A DNA stretch of 64,000 nucleotides from Sclerodactyla briareus (lineage: Eukaryota; Echinodermata; Holothuroidea; Dendrochirotida; Sclerodactylidae), in assembly GCA_026419785.1 (NCBI GenBank), contig JAODTK010001832.1:1-64000 (forward strand), given 5' to 3'. Made by a program: the position numbers and the translations under genes. Below are positions 10,520 to 21,530 of this stretch, in pieces. The stretch's first letter is position 1, and each line of letters starts with the position of its first letter. A model generated the notes under the pieces. It did not search any database, was not told where the DNA came from, and worked only from the letters and a program-made list of their open reading frames with translations.

Positions 10520-12640
10520 ATCTCGTCATATTATATAGATATTATATTATTATCACTGTAATTATTGCACGAAGAGTAATTAAAATTTGTCGCCTCAATG
10601 TTTATGAACGTATTTGTAGGCATTTATCGTCTAGGTTAACTGTCACGGTTAAACTAGACAACTCATTATGCCGTCAGGAATGACTTGGCATATGACAAAG
10701 TTCGACATAGTATCATAGTTCAACAGGGAAATTACATAGCTGGAAAGGTCACGTGATGTATGTTAAATGGGAGATACATTGATATTAGGATTAAAAGGAG
10801 CTTCAGCAGAATTGGCGGAGCTATTCAATATAGCGTCACGTTAAATCAAGTGCAGAAGCGAACGCCTAGTTGATTTATGATGAGGTAGGTAGGTAAGTCG
10901 TAATATTTTAAGAAACATGGCCTCATCTGTACTATAACGTGTCTGTTTTCCGAAAATAGGAACTCAAACTCGATTCCCGCGGAGCGAGACTACATGGTAA
11001 AGCTAGTCAGGTTAGGGCATGCCAAGCGATCGCTTGAAACCCTTTTCTTTTAAAGTAAGTTCTATACCTAGCTACCATTGATTCAACATAAGTGTAGGAT
11101 GTGAATCCTGATTATTTCTCCCTGAGGGTTTTTGGGTAGGACTAGGTTCCAAACAAAACTAGTATGTACTAGAGATTGAAAACTTGGGGATAAATAAAGT
11201 ATTCTTAGTTCACCATGAATCCATCGTGATTATGAGTAAAATTTCGGCAGCCAAGATAACATTAATCAAGTGCTGACAGGTAGACCATTCCATGAGAGAT
11301 TCCACCCTCATGAACAACTCTTCATATTGTCACTCCTCACTGAACTGCGTTTTGTGTTAGTGTTTAACTGCTGTTCGGTCATCTTGCTGAAATATCTTGG
11401 CCCATTTGTTTCGAGGCGTATGTGCCCTCAACTCCAGCTCTTATTTGAGTACGTTTTTCAAGGCAGTGTATATTTGGTAACCGATTCGAACTCTATACAC
11501 AGCTATCAGGAAGACTGTCAATCGTACTTTTCCGTTCAAAAAAAGGGTTTATTGCACATACATGTGAAGCTCCAGGTGGTCCGATACGCAAGTGCAAATC
11601 GCAATTCCACGTGAGCTGTGATGGAGCCAAGGTCTGATTATGCTCTATTTAGTTTGCATAGATAGTGGGTTCCACAAAAGGCAAGAACAGTTCTGAATGG
11701 AAGCAAATCAACGCTAAATAGGCGAAATAGAACATGTTACTATCTAATACGGATACGGAGGGTATACAGGAATGAATTTGAAGGAATACCGTCTCGAAAA
11801 GCCAATCGACGACAATTTGAATGGGCCCTAATACGTTTTGATGGTATATTTACGCATAATTTATCATGTATTCTCTGTGCACAGTACATCTCTGAAAAAA
11901 CGTACGTTCTCGTAGATATGTGATTTTCACATCCATCCTGGACACGCATACGAACAATGGATGGAATCCTAGCCTTGCACTATGAAAACATGATACTAGT
12001 GAACTTCAACGTGAACTTACGTAGACCTTATAACTGCATAGATCCTTAGGAAACAGGTTTGAGTTGAGGAAAAAGGAGGAAGCAATACTCAGTCTCATGC
12101 AAGGTCACTAAACTTTGACACAGGCTATTGATTCCCGTTCCAGCCATTCAAGGACTACCTGCGGTTAAGAACGGCGGAAACGTTTGCAAAACGCTGTGGG
12201 ATTCCACGTTCCCGTCATTGTTGTCATCGTCATTGAATAACACGACCCAATATCGACTCAGCAGGCAACCTGAATGTCAACTCCTCTGTATGATTGGTAC
12301 GGTCTGAGATCGATTCTCTGTAACAGTCGAATTTGGGTGGAAAGTCGTCCCCACGCCAACAGCTATTCCGCCCTGCCTGAACGGGTACATGCACTGTATT
12401 CGTGCCCCCAGGACGGCGGGTACTATGAAAGCCAGTCCCGAAGTCCCTTGGTTGAATCCCCCGAAATTGATGGCTCATCACTATCAACAAACTCACATCT
12501 GCAAAATAATTCATAATAATAATAACATCAACCATGACATTATTCTCTGTCGATTTTTGCATAGCATTCTGAGTGCATTATCAAGGAATGCGTTGAAGAA
12601 AGCAAAGGTAGTTACTTGAACAGAAGGGTCAACACACTTT
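10520..12640. other. Unassigned DNA between LINE and RepA
   Basis: Mostly AT-rich. 10,520-10,570 is simple AT-rich sequence. A plus-strand 114-codon open frame (11,270-11,614) and a minus-strand 110-codon frame (12,230-12,562) have no recognised domain, no splice context and no neighbour support; I treat both as chance. The LINE 5' UTR could extend into about 10,500-10,900 but cannot be seen. Confidence 0.4.
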
Positions 12641-12654
12641 GTCGCAACTACTAG

Positions 12655-13500
12655 GTAGAAACCAGAAGGCCAAAAGGCTTCGTGAGCGATTCCTTGACCC
12701 TAAAAACAATAGGGTCATGTACTCATCGTGCGGGAACACAATACCGAAATATGAGCTTAATCCAGGGCAGAGTCGAGTTATCGTGTTTACAAGCCAACTT
12801 AGCCAAAATATCGACTTTTCACGAATTTTTATTTTTGACCCACAATTCACCCCCGACCTATACCAAAAACAATAGGGTTCCTGTGCTCCCCATAGAAAGC
12901 TTACACACCAAATTTCAACCACCTCGATCAGACCAACCATTCCGGACTTATCGTGGTTACAAGGTGTTCAGACTTTGACTTCTGGGACCTAGGATGACCT
13001 CTGACCTGACCCAAAAACAATAGGCTCATGTACTCTCATGGAGAACACACATACTAAGTATGAGCTTCCTACCATACAGCAGGGTCGAGAGTTATAGTGT
13101 TACAGCCAAAATTGGCCAAAATATCGCTTGTCCCAAATTTCAGACCCATTTTTGGGCCAGAATTACAACTCGCTCCTATACCCAACAAAAACAATAGGGG
13201 GGTTCCTGTGCTCCCCATAAGAAAACTACACACCAAATTTCAACCTGATCAGACCAACCATTGGGACTTATTCGAGTTAAAAGGTTTCAGACTTGAATTC
13301 TGGGGGACCTCAGGATGGACATCTGACCTGACCACAAAACAATAGGGATCATGTAATATCATGGGGAACACACGGCCAAGTAGGAGGAGATTAACTCAGA
13401 CCTGATCAAGTTCTCATGTTTACAAGTTGGGCGTCACACCCCCCACTGGCACAACGAAATGACTGCATTAGGTTCCTTCTGAATTCGTCAGGAATCAATG
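12655..13500 (+). repeat. RepA copy 2: ~300-bp units made of two ~150-bp halves
   Basis: Starts with accagaaggccaaaaggctt, as does the copy at 29.46 kb. The box aaaacaatagg recurs near 12,703, 12,864, 13,012, 13,187 and 13,332, alternately followed by a 'tcatgtactc...gagaacacac' half and a 'ttcctgtgctccccat' half, giving a unit near 310 bp built from two halves near 150 bp. TGACCTcTGACCT at 12,995-13,007 is a perfect direct repeat of AGGTCA-type half sites. The copy ends with aagttgggcgtcacaccccc near 13,425. No coding capacity is seen; open frames across it are shadows. Confidence 0.8.
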
Positions 13501-14710
13501 AAAGTAATAATTATTTTTTATAATTATAGTTTCCATTTTATTAGAATTACTATTGAAATGATTATTACTATTATCATATGGTTATTACTAATATTATTCC
13601 TCGACCCAGCTTGCAGGCCATGCTCCGCCAAATTCATGCTAAGTGTTGTCGACCGCGTCTCGGGTAAATGAATAGCGACACGGTTCACCATTCAGAACAA
13701 CGACGAACAATGAAATTTACAACACAATATCATCAGCGCCAATGGTCACCCGTTCGAAACAGTCAAGATTAAGAGTCAAATATCTATGATCTTCCAAAAT
13801 GGTGAACGTTCTATTTGCGGACGGAACAGAATTCACAGTCGACGCAAAAGAATGTGGCATTAGGTAGGAATGTTGTTCATTTCAGAGGCGAAGTCATTTC
13901 TTAGTATAACTCTAAGAATACATCCAAAAGCAGCTTGAATTCCATGGTTAGCCGTTAGTGAAGTGTATATAGTGTTAGCAGATTGGCTAATATTTCAACC
14001 GGCACCTTTTCGACTGATAATTTCATCGATACGCTTTTTATTTTGCATACAAAATAATGAACAGAGCTGGGAATCGATAGTACAATTATTACTACATCAC
14101 TTTCCCTCGGTGTACACCCGTTTGAAAATAATAAATGTAATTTCCTGCTAGATTTGCATCTCATATAACTGAAACTTGAAACTGAATACATAACTGAATA
14201 AATGAATGTTATTGTTCCTTACGATTGTACTGACAACAGAAAGGAACTCTGTCATTGATCCAATCTCAACTTATTATTATTCATAATGATAACGGATAGC
14301 TGCCGTAAACTGCATTCATGTGCAAGCGACTCTGTTCAACACCAACACCACGGCCGCCATACCCTCGCACAAAGCTCAGAAAACCCTGGACAAAAAGAGT
14401 GGACAAAAAGTACTTCACACGCATTATGGTACACAGAGTCATCGCATCGGTGGCCCCCCTTTGCCCCGAATCAATGTTGGTTGTGGACCATGCGCGCTCT
14501 CTCAATATTGAACAGGGGGGGTGTCGGGGGGAGTGAATTGTTCAGCTAATGGGTCAAGGATGTAGAGAATAAAAACATTGTGTGGAAACAAAGACATGGA
14601 AACCTATTCGAGAAGCAACAAGAGCTCAAGTTTAATCAATGCAAATGACGGGTAAGATTGCTAGCCTACCTATTCGCAAAAACAGATGCGGGGAAAAACT
14701 TTGGAAGAAA
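13500..14710. other. Unassigned DNA, partly AT-rich
   Basis: 13,500-13,600 is att/ata-rich. 13,600-14,710 has short ORFs on both strands without recognisable domains. I see no splice-flanked exon or repeat here. Confidence 0.4.
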
Positions 14711-14723
14711 AAATTACGTACCA

Positions 14724-14990
14724 GGAATTCTATAACAGTCACTGGACCCCCGGGTGAATTTTTCAGGAATCCTGTAGCCTGGTACGTCTAATCCAGATGT
14801 ATTAGATGGAACAAAGGTATTTCCCCAACGAGACAAATTGTTTCGTGTATAGTTGGGATAGGATTGATGTTTCGTCGTCAGGGTCCACGTCTCCACCAAT
14901 AGGCAACTTGACTGACGGACACCAGAAAACATCCTCCCCGAGAGCCTTACCAAGAACCCTCTACCCTCGGTCGTAGTATAAATCCATGTG
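14724..14990 (-). CDS. Possible exon, weakly CUB-like
   Basis: On the minus strand a frame open for about 80 codons includes TLTTKHQSYPNYTRNNLSRW and then VPGYRIPEKFTRGSSDCYRI. It stops at CTG followed by GTACGTAA, a strong splice donor (GT at about 14,722-14,723). The 'SYPNYTRNN...W' pattern resembles the opening of CUB domains (SPxYPxxYxxNxxCxW), and SDCY could be the cysteine-aspartate before the DYLEIRDG block, but the cysteine expected before W is absent. CUB domains are often split by an intron, which would fit the donor position. Upstream the frame is ambiguous because a second frame is also open. The acceptor was not located. Low confidence. Confidence 0.3.
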
Positions 14991-15194
14991 ACACCTGGGC
15001 GTGGATTCCATTGGGAAGAGGTAATGACACCGAATCAGTTAAAAACCGAGTTGAGATAGTGAGGGGGCTAAGAAATAGAAAATACATGATTTTTTATTGA
15101 AAGACGTAGTCCTATTTCTCAATAGTTGGAACGCAACTATAGTCGCTTTGTGTGATAAAATGTTTACTTATCTATGCGATGTTTCATTAACAGG

Positions 15195-15500
15195 TGCAAT
15201 GTGTCACAGAGGGCGGATGATGGTATCAGTGACCCATTACGAGCAAACACTTCGAGTCCGGGTTCCAGTAGCTACGAACGTTTTTCTATGTGGCTGTGTT
15301 TGCAGTTGCGATGGTCGAGGTCCTGGTCTACACTTCACAGTTCCGCTGTAATGGAATGGACTTTTGAGTTTTTTTTTTTTTTTCTCTGGCGTTCGTTCCT
15401 GGATATTCGCAATAAGTATCGTGAGTGGCGTGATGATGAAACTGTGATTGTGAAACTGAACATGAATTTTCCGCTCCCTTCAAGCTCCAAGTGAATCTAA
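15195..15500 (+). mobile_element. tRNA-derived SINE (family S), copy 1
   Basis: Head: gatgatggtatcagtgaccc ... gagtccgggttccag, laid out like tRNA A and B boxes of a polymerase III promoter. Body: gtcgaggtcctggtctacac, a T-run of 15 at about 15,369-15,383, and cctggatattcgcaataagt. The same order occurs at 44.65 and 53.61 kb. Similarity to copy 2 continues to a 'ctgaacatgaattttccg' tail. Confidence 0.6.
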
Positions 15501-15559
15501 TTTTACTCATCGTTTTCGATGGGTATACAATTTATCGTTCTCGAGAGCAGGTTGATGTG

Positions 15560-15900
15560 AAAAACTGATCACACCACTGATTCAATATCAGGGATGCATT
15601 TCAGGCCAGCTTCGGCCTCGGATTTGCCCGGTCTCGACCTCGCTTCGTCGCCGAGCTGACATACATATCGTTTACATACGTCAAATAGCCATTAGGATGC
15701 AATGTTGCAAAAATTGTTTTTTCAGTTCACCAATGTCACGACACCCCTGATTTTGAAGATGGTTATTACCATACGTACACAAAAGTTCAATTCAGATTAA
15801 GAAATTTGTCTTGTCGTGAATAAAAATCCGAAAATTTCGATCATGCCAAGGGTATTAATTAAGGTTCATAAATACCATGTCCCGTGACCTGTGTATGCAA
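15560..15900. other. GC-rich CGGCCT patch and unassigned DNA
   Basis: ttcggcctcggatttgcccg at about 15,610, ending in ctgacatacata. A related patch (ggcctcggccttggccttgg ... ctacatacat) occurs at about 27,236-27,305, suggesting a small dispersed repeat. The rest is unassigned. Confidence 0.35.
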
Positions 15901-16430
15901 GTACAGTGTGTGAAGTGAATTATAACTTGTTATAATTCCGTAAACACTGGCTTGGGAGGTGGAACTCGGAGAACTTGAAGTGCCGAACAACAGCACCGAT
16001 CAATTGGTCAAGCGTGATGTAAACAACTTTAGCATGCGAGGTTTTCTTCAGCGCTGTTGTGTTGTAAAACTAAAAAATAAAAAACAATTTCTGCCTACTT
16101 TGTGGTTAGTTTTAGTTATCGATGTTAAATATTACTGTCGTTTGTTTTCGATTGAATAAATGATTTATGAATAAACGGTAGAGTACGGGGTATTCAAGGC
16201 AAAACTCAGTTCGACAGAGCAATATTTTATTTGTTTGTACAAGTAACACGCTACTGTGTTTACATTCCTGACATCGTTCATCAACAACTGTCGTGGACAT
16301 ATTAGTATGATCAAATTGGAAACGTATTCCTCCTGTTAGTTTTTGCCATTGTTAGTAAAATAATTGATTATTAGAGGGAAAATAAACGGATACTAGAGCA
16401 TTCTTTTTCGAATAGAACCGTTTGACGTCG
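15900..16430. other. Unassigned DNA
   Basis: Short AT-rich ORFs only; no domain, repeat or splice-flanked stretch recognised. Confidence 0.4.
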
Positions 16431-16434
16431 TCGA

Positions 16435-16545
16435 CAGGAGGTGCAGACAGAAGCCCTCGGTGGCTCCTCCCGGATTTCCTTAACTACTGTTATGACGTCA
16501 TCCGGTTTTTATTCTGCAGCAAAGGCTTCGTATATAGTCTGAGCA
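16435..16545 (+). repeat. Dispersed repeat with CRE palindrome, copy 1
   Basis: Contains gttatgacgtcatccggttt with TGACGTCA at 16,493-16,500, then attctgcagcaaaggct. The reverse complement of 58,735-58,870 shows ttatgacgtcatcccgg and attctgcaacacaaaggcc in the same order, so the two are diverged inverted copies. TGACGTCA is the classical cAMP-response-element core; whether it works here is unknown. Confidence 0.5.
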
Positions 16546-16679
16546 ACAAATCCAAAATGTGCCTACTTACGTTGCAGGAGGCATTTTTCGAGAAGCAATC
16601 AAATAGTAATTCGGAAGATAATCGTTGCTGAAAAATGAATAAAACCTGTTGGGGTATATCGAAATTGCCTAATCAGGAC

Positions 16680-16995
16680 AATATTTGGGGTCAACAATCA
16701 CCAAGTGCAAATTTTAGTTTTATTACAGAAAATTGCTAATTCTACTTCCTAATCACAATGATTGCAAGAGAATTGTGATAATCAAATAGGAAAGAAACTG
16801 GAGGCCCCCTTCTACCCCAACCCCTAATTTGTGTCAACAATTAGCATGATGTCACCGAGTGTTTTTATTACAGGAAGGGCTAGATTGTTGCTCCTAATTA
16901 ATATGATGCTAATACTTTTGCAATTGTTACTTCAATAAAACATACGAGGCATTTAAAATTATCGAATAGAAAGAACTTGGGGCCGCCCCCCCCCC
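16680..16995. repeat. Possible diverged tandem duplication (~150 bp)
   Basis: Two adjacent segments share an order of landmarks: gtcaacaat, tttattaca, ttgctcctaatt-type, a caattg/attgtga core, gaatagaaagaac-type and finally gg(a/g)ggccccc. Divergence is high, so it could be coincidence in AT-rich DNA. Confidence 0.3.
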
Positions 16996-17089
16996 CGTCG
17001 GGAGTAGTTACCGCACCTTGTCGGGACGGTAAGGAAAAATTCCGAACAATTAAGAAAAAAAACTAAGTAATGGAATTCATACAGTATTC

Positions 17090-17290
17090 ATATATCTCAG
17101 GTGGGGGGGGTGAGTCCATTGACGCTCATGTTGGTGCCACCCCCTCGCACACACCCTTTTCCCCTCCACATTTACTCGTCACACTGGCTGAACCAGATGG
17201 AAACAGAATCTTCATCGGCCTGCAGGCGTCCCTCTCGCCCATGTCACTGTCTGACGCACTCACTCACTCACTCACTCACTCTCTCATGGG
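17090..17290. repeat. G-run and (ACTC)n simple repeat
   Basis: ggtggggggggtgag near 17,100 and actcactcactcactcact at about 17,260-17,280. ORFs spanning this contain ALTHSLTHSL-type strings, which are products of the repeat. Confidence 0.7.
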
Positions 17291-17409
17291 AGCACATGCC
17301 AGGGAGGCACCTAGTCGACATACACTCTCGCTTCTAATCGGCCGGCTTCCTCCAACCAAGCGACCGGACCTGTGCGTGGCCCATCCCCTCCAACTCCAGA
17401 GGTAACATA

Positions 17410-17475
17410 CATAACCGAATGTGGTTGGCACAGTTGGTAGAGCGTCGGCCTCTCTGGACACTCAGCAAGAGTGAT
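17410..17475 (+). mobile_element. tRNA-like SINE head (family T), copy 1
   Basis: gtggttggcacagttggtag followed by agcgtcggcctc is an A-box-like tRNA 5' half (pattern TGGCACAGTTGGTAGAGCGTC). The same phrase opens the minus-strand copy at 42.3 kb, which keeps its B box; here the B box is degenerate or lost. An acceptor stem is not evident, so I do not call it a tRNA gene. Confidence 0.5.
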
Positions 17476-17875
17476 TGGAGCAATGGAAAAAAAACGAGGG
17501 GGGTGGGCACTATTTGCAAGTTGCCGTCTGCTGTGATTACCCTCACCCCACAATTAAGGTACGCCACATAGGCATGACCTTTTATTTTCGGGCTGGTGAG
17601 AGATTCGAGGTGCCATTATCCAGGTCTGCATCCTTGGTGGGCCTTGGATAGGTTCGATCCTCTGCTCGCCAAGTAAACCATAAAAAAAAAACCTTGGAGC
17701 TACGCCAACCATGAGCTACGGGGCGTCCCGGAGGTCGGCCCCAAACACAACCGGATTCCCGTTTCACACAGGACACGGTGAGCAGGATCGTCCGCCGGGC
17801 CGAGGGCGCCATAGCTCGAAGAAGCGCAGTTAGAGTTGACAATCAATAATCAGGCCATACCCGCCTCCCCACGAA
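17476..17875. other. Unassigned GC-rich DNA next to a LINE
   Basis: The minus-strand frame at 17,582-17,842 (86 codons) has no recognisable domain. It could be the 3' region of the minus-strand LINE that follows or an unrelated insertion. Confidence 0.3.
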
Positions 17876-17879
17876 AGCC

Positions 17880-19250
17880 CCTGTCATTAGATGCGCGATC
17901 CTGCCATGCGGTTAAGGGGGATGTGACCGAAGTGAGGTAGTTAAGTAAAAAAATAATGCAAAGACCGTCTCAGCCCAACAGTGAGCGTCCAAGCCCAATG
18001 ACTTAACAAGATTGGAGACCACTGGAGCCAAAGAACACGGAACTTGGTCTTTTCTCAGATAACGCGACTGAGCTTGGGATCACAAGAAGAAGAGTAACTA
18101 ATGACACTCCGAGATGAATGAATGACTTGATGGCTTCCACGTTCTCGCCCAAACACCCGGGACAGGAACAGCAGCACTTTCCACGATTCCACAGAAAAGA
18201 CGGACTCTTAGTCTTGGTCCATGACACCTGAACAGATTTGCCTCCCGCTCCCGACTAAGTGTTTCAAGGGCATCAAACCATAGAATCCACGAACTCGGCG
18301 AATAATGCAGTCATCCGCGAAGTCCATTCCAGAAACCCCGACTCCACCACGAGTCAGTACCATACACAACCACTCCATAATACAGTCCATAAACGTGTTG
18401 AAAAGTTTCGGAGCCAGTGTACACACCCGTCTCACACCAGTAAAGTGGGGAAGAGACTCCATTGGCACACTCCACGGCACTCTCAATTCCGAAACAGAGG
18501 AGAAGAAAAAATCAGGTGCACAAGACGCGTTGACACACCACGCTGCTCGAGCCCAATTATCCAGAGTCTCCCTACACACAGGTGAAGTCTTTGCGAAGCG
18601 ATATGGTCTGTACCGAATGCCCGCATTCGCTCTGTCTGAGCACACGGAGAGCCAAAATGCGATCGGACAGTGGACTTCTCGGGAGTAAACCGATGGGCAA
18701 GCAGGTAACACGGTCCGGTTCGGATGACGCATAGTAGAGGTATGCCAGGTATGAGAGGAGAGTAACCCCTAGTTATTGCAGTCCCGAGGTATCACTCTCC
18801 TTTTCCAGATTGGACTATGAGTCCCTTTTTCCAGTCGTTGACATGACACCAGTGCTCAAAAAAGAGCGTAAGTATTAAGAAGCCATGCAACAACTACGAA
18901 GGCAGGCCTGGCCACCAGTCCAGAGCATATCTGGGTGTTGCCGTAGATCTCGGGAACCTCCCCGCCCTTCAACTGCTCCTCAAATGCCTGTCGGTCTACA
19001 GGCGGTTCAGCCTCTAGCGTTGCAACATTCTCCTCCCAAATTCCAAAGTTGAGGGGGCCCAGTCTCATCAGTACGGAATCTCAGGATACCCGCCCAACGG
19101 GCCCTCACATCGAGTGCACGGTCAAGACCCTGCCAGTCGTCCGCATTGACCGCGGGGCCCACAACCAGAGAGCCAATTGCGGAGTTTCTGATCGGCCTCT
19201 GTAAGCTGCTGCGAGGCACCGTTGCCAGGAGACGGTTCTAGAAATGTAGG
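17880..19250 (-). mobile_element. LINE reverse transcriptase fragment
   Basis: Minus-strand reading. Near 18,990-18,940 AFEEQLKGGEVPEIYG corresponds to the pre-RT 'NGKAPGxDGI' region. Near 18,830 DWKKGLIV is the W+xGxIVPIxKxKGD block. Near 18,650 SDRILALRVL is the fingers helix. Near 18,430-18,370 GVRRVCTLAPKLFNTFMDCI matches GVRQGCxLAPxLFNxxMDxI. Near 18,310 MDFADDC carries the catalytic FADD, intact. Near 18,225 SWTKTKS and near 18,150 ENVEAIKSFIHLGVSLV are the following thumb segments. The 174-codon open frame at 18,208-18,732 is the longest uninterrupted part. Endonuclease and 3' end are not recognised, so it is truncated or decayed. The clade is uncertain; the motif wording is unlike the CR1/L2-type copies at 7.6 and 31.9 kb. 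Confidence 0.85.
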
Positions 19251-19440
19251 CCTACTAGTGATACAAAAGAAAACCCAGCAGTGTGCTGCATAATGATGTA
19301 GGGATATGTATAGGCAAAGTGACATAAGTAAAGTAATTTTTTTCGGGCGACAATATGATATAATATGATGCCACCTTAGGACGGCAAGAACACATTCCTG
19401 CCACCCAAAATTGCCGCGTGACAGAGGCGGCTTCTACCTT
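19251..19440. other. Short unassigned spacer
   Basis: Between the minus-strand LINE and the plus-strand gene relic; no feature recognised. Confidence 0.4.
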
Positions 19441-19449
19441 AAGATAGTG

Positions 19450-21060
19450 TGATGGCAACTATTGAACCAGCAACTAAACACTAACTCTGGAGGTACCTCC
19501 AGTCCCTGAGGAAGAAAGTCCACGACAGGAACGTTGGTGCTATCGGAGCCACTCTCCCAAACTTTGGGAATGTGGCGATAGACGGGTTCAATCAAAAAAG
19601 ATGATAACAGTAGCTGCCATTGAATCAAGCTACGCTCAAGACATCGCCCTTCTCGTGGCTTGCCAAGATGCTGAAGAAAGACCTTCCTGGACTTTTATTC
19701 AGTTGATCCAAATGTTCGATGTGCTAACAAAAGAGTTGTGCTTTAGTAAGCCTGCCTGCCTAATCATAGATGAAGAAGTCACAGTTATGTCACTGGGAAA
19801 AGCCAAGCGATGTCGGCAGCTTCGGAGAATACGCCAGTATGGTCGTCAAACACGTTTGAAACAGGGTGAAGCTTATGATAGAATTGATGTGACCTTCGAT
19901 CGTTACAGGGACTTCTCAATCAAATAGGGTACAAGAGCAAGCATAGACAACGAAGTCAGGCCAATCCGCGATGATGGAAGACGAAAATAGACCTTTTTAC
20001 AAAGTGTGAACTGGACTTCCTGGCTTCGACTGAAAACGAGATCGGCAAATGCTTAATCCTGTCTGATGCCCTTATTCCAGAAGCTCCTAGTGAAAAGACG
20101 TTTGGGGGGGGAGTTTGGCAGTCGAGTCTTGTGGTAACAAAGGGAGTGATTACACCCATGACCACAAACTTGTTGACTGGCAACCACGAAGAAGCAGAGA
20201 TACACGGATCGTACTTCACTGTATACACTGTAATGCAAAGCCCATAGTCGTCCCAGCTCGTGATACAGACATCTTGATATTTCTTTTGACTCACTTCAGC
20301 AAGTGCGCTTGGTTGCAGTTATGGCTCAAGGTTGGCACTTTGAAGGAACCAAAATATGCTCTCATTCACACTATTAGGGAGCAGCTTGTCCTCAGTGACG
20401 GAGTGCATCGAACCATGCTAGCCGTCAATGGCCATAGGAAATAGAATGATGTGTATCATACTTATCTGGACACTCCAAGTAGTCAGCATGGGATGGTATT
20501 CACTGCACACCATAATCCACTGAAAGATCTCGGAAAGTCTCTAACTCTGTCAGATGAGGTAACAGAGGATGCCGAACTTCATCTGTCACATCTGCAAGTC
20601 CTCATTCAGGAATTGTGACGGAGCACGGGCGAGGCTGTTTACAAAGTTCCGGGCCCGTGACTCGATTTTCAACCTATTCAAGTGATGCTGCCAAGTTTCA
20701 CACACACAGTGTGCCAATAGTAAAGCCTGGCGTGGAGAGAGGCCCACCATCCCAAACCAAGTCATCCCAGCACTGACTGACTCCGAGTTCGAAGGCATGC
20801 AAAGACGTTGGTCATGGGACTGTACAGGGGGTTGTGTGAGTGATAGGTGCTCTTGTAAGACAGTGGAACTTCATATGACAAGGCCATGCGAATGCAGTGA
20901 GTCCGAGATTGTGCGATGCGAAAAACAAAGCCAAATGCTGCCTCAATCTGCACCACAACAGGGTTGCCCCTGCGTAAGAATGCTTGATGAATCATAATCG
21001 AGCAGCGATACAGAATTGATCTTGGTAATGGACACAAAGTGCCATGCCTTCACCGAGGAA
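19450..21060 (+). pseudogene. Relic of a mobile-element-associated protein with DTRIxLH and ARDTDxLxxLL motifs
   Basis: Plus-strand segments in different frames follow one order: SYAQDIALLVACQDAEERP (~19,628), YDRIDVTFDRYRDFSIK (~19,876), an LPGFD/STENEIGK-type segment (~20,015), DTRIVLHCIHCNAKPIVV (~20,197), ARDTDILIFLLTHFSKC (~20,254), GTLKEPKYALIHTIREQL (~20,334), then an 'AVxALTGCDTVS'-type segment (~20,415) and a cysteine-rich C-terminus (CTGGCVSDRCSCKT near 20,820). I recall this layout from a large invertebrate family of uncharacterised proteins present in many copies per genome, apparently spread with transposons; its catalytic role is not known to me. The conserved acidic EADTRI and DTD pattern hints at a metal-binding PIN/FEN-like fold, which is inference. 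At least five frame changes separate the segments. Intronless, so a retro- or transposon-derived copy. Confidence 0.6.
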
Positions 21061-21480
21061 GGTGCTAAAGGTGCTAAAGAGTCACGATTTGGAATTATCG
21101 AACATATTCAATTTGGTTTGGATTATTTAAGTTTATATAAGGCTTAGTATAAGGTTACTCATGTAGAACGTGTTGTTGCATGGATCAGTGCAGAATGGAC
21201 GAAAAATGGATGTGAAGGAAACCTCTATAAAATTTGGTATAGTGCACAAAACCACCCTTGGCTCTAATTACTGGCCCTATTATATAATGGATGGAAAAAC
21301 CCCCCCAAATACCACATTCCAGTCCCCACACCCACCGACGCATTTGTAAAGCAACCAGAGAACGCTGATCAAAGGTGTATTAGATGAGAAAAGCAGGGAC
21401 AAAACTCATCCCTGGATGACTCGAGAAGTGCACAATCTTCGACAATTCCATAATGACAGGCGGCGTTCAGCTTCGAAATG
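21061..21480. other. Unassigned DNA after the gene relic
   Basis: No feature recognised; may include the 3' untranslated part of the relic. Confidence 0.35.
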
Positions 21481-21484
21481 CGTG

Positions 21485-21489
21485 TGTGT

Positions 21490-21521
<32 letters not shown>

Positions 21522-21530
21522 AGGGGCGGG
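21485..21530. repeat. Poly-G run (about 30 G)
   Basis: Long uninterrupted G, then gggtaggggcgggg. It has G-quadruplex potential; the exact length is likely unreliable. Confidence 0.85.
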
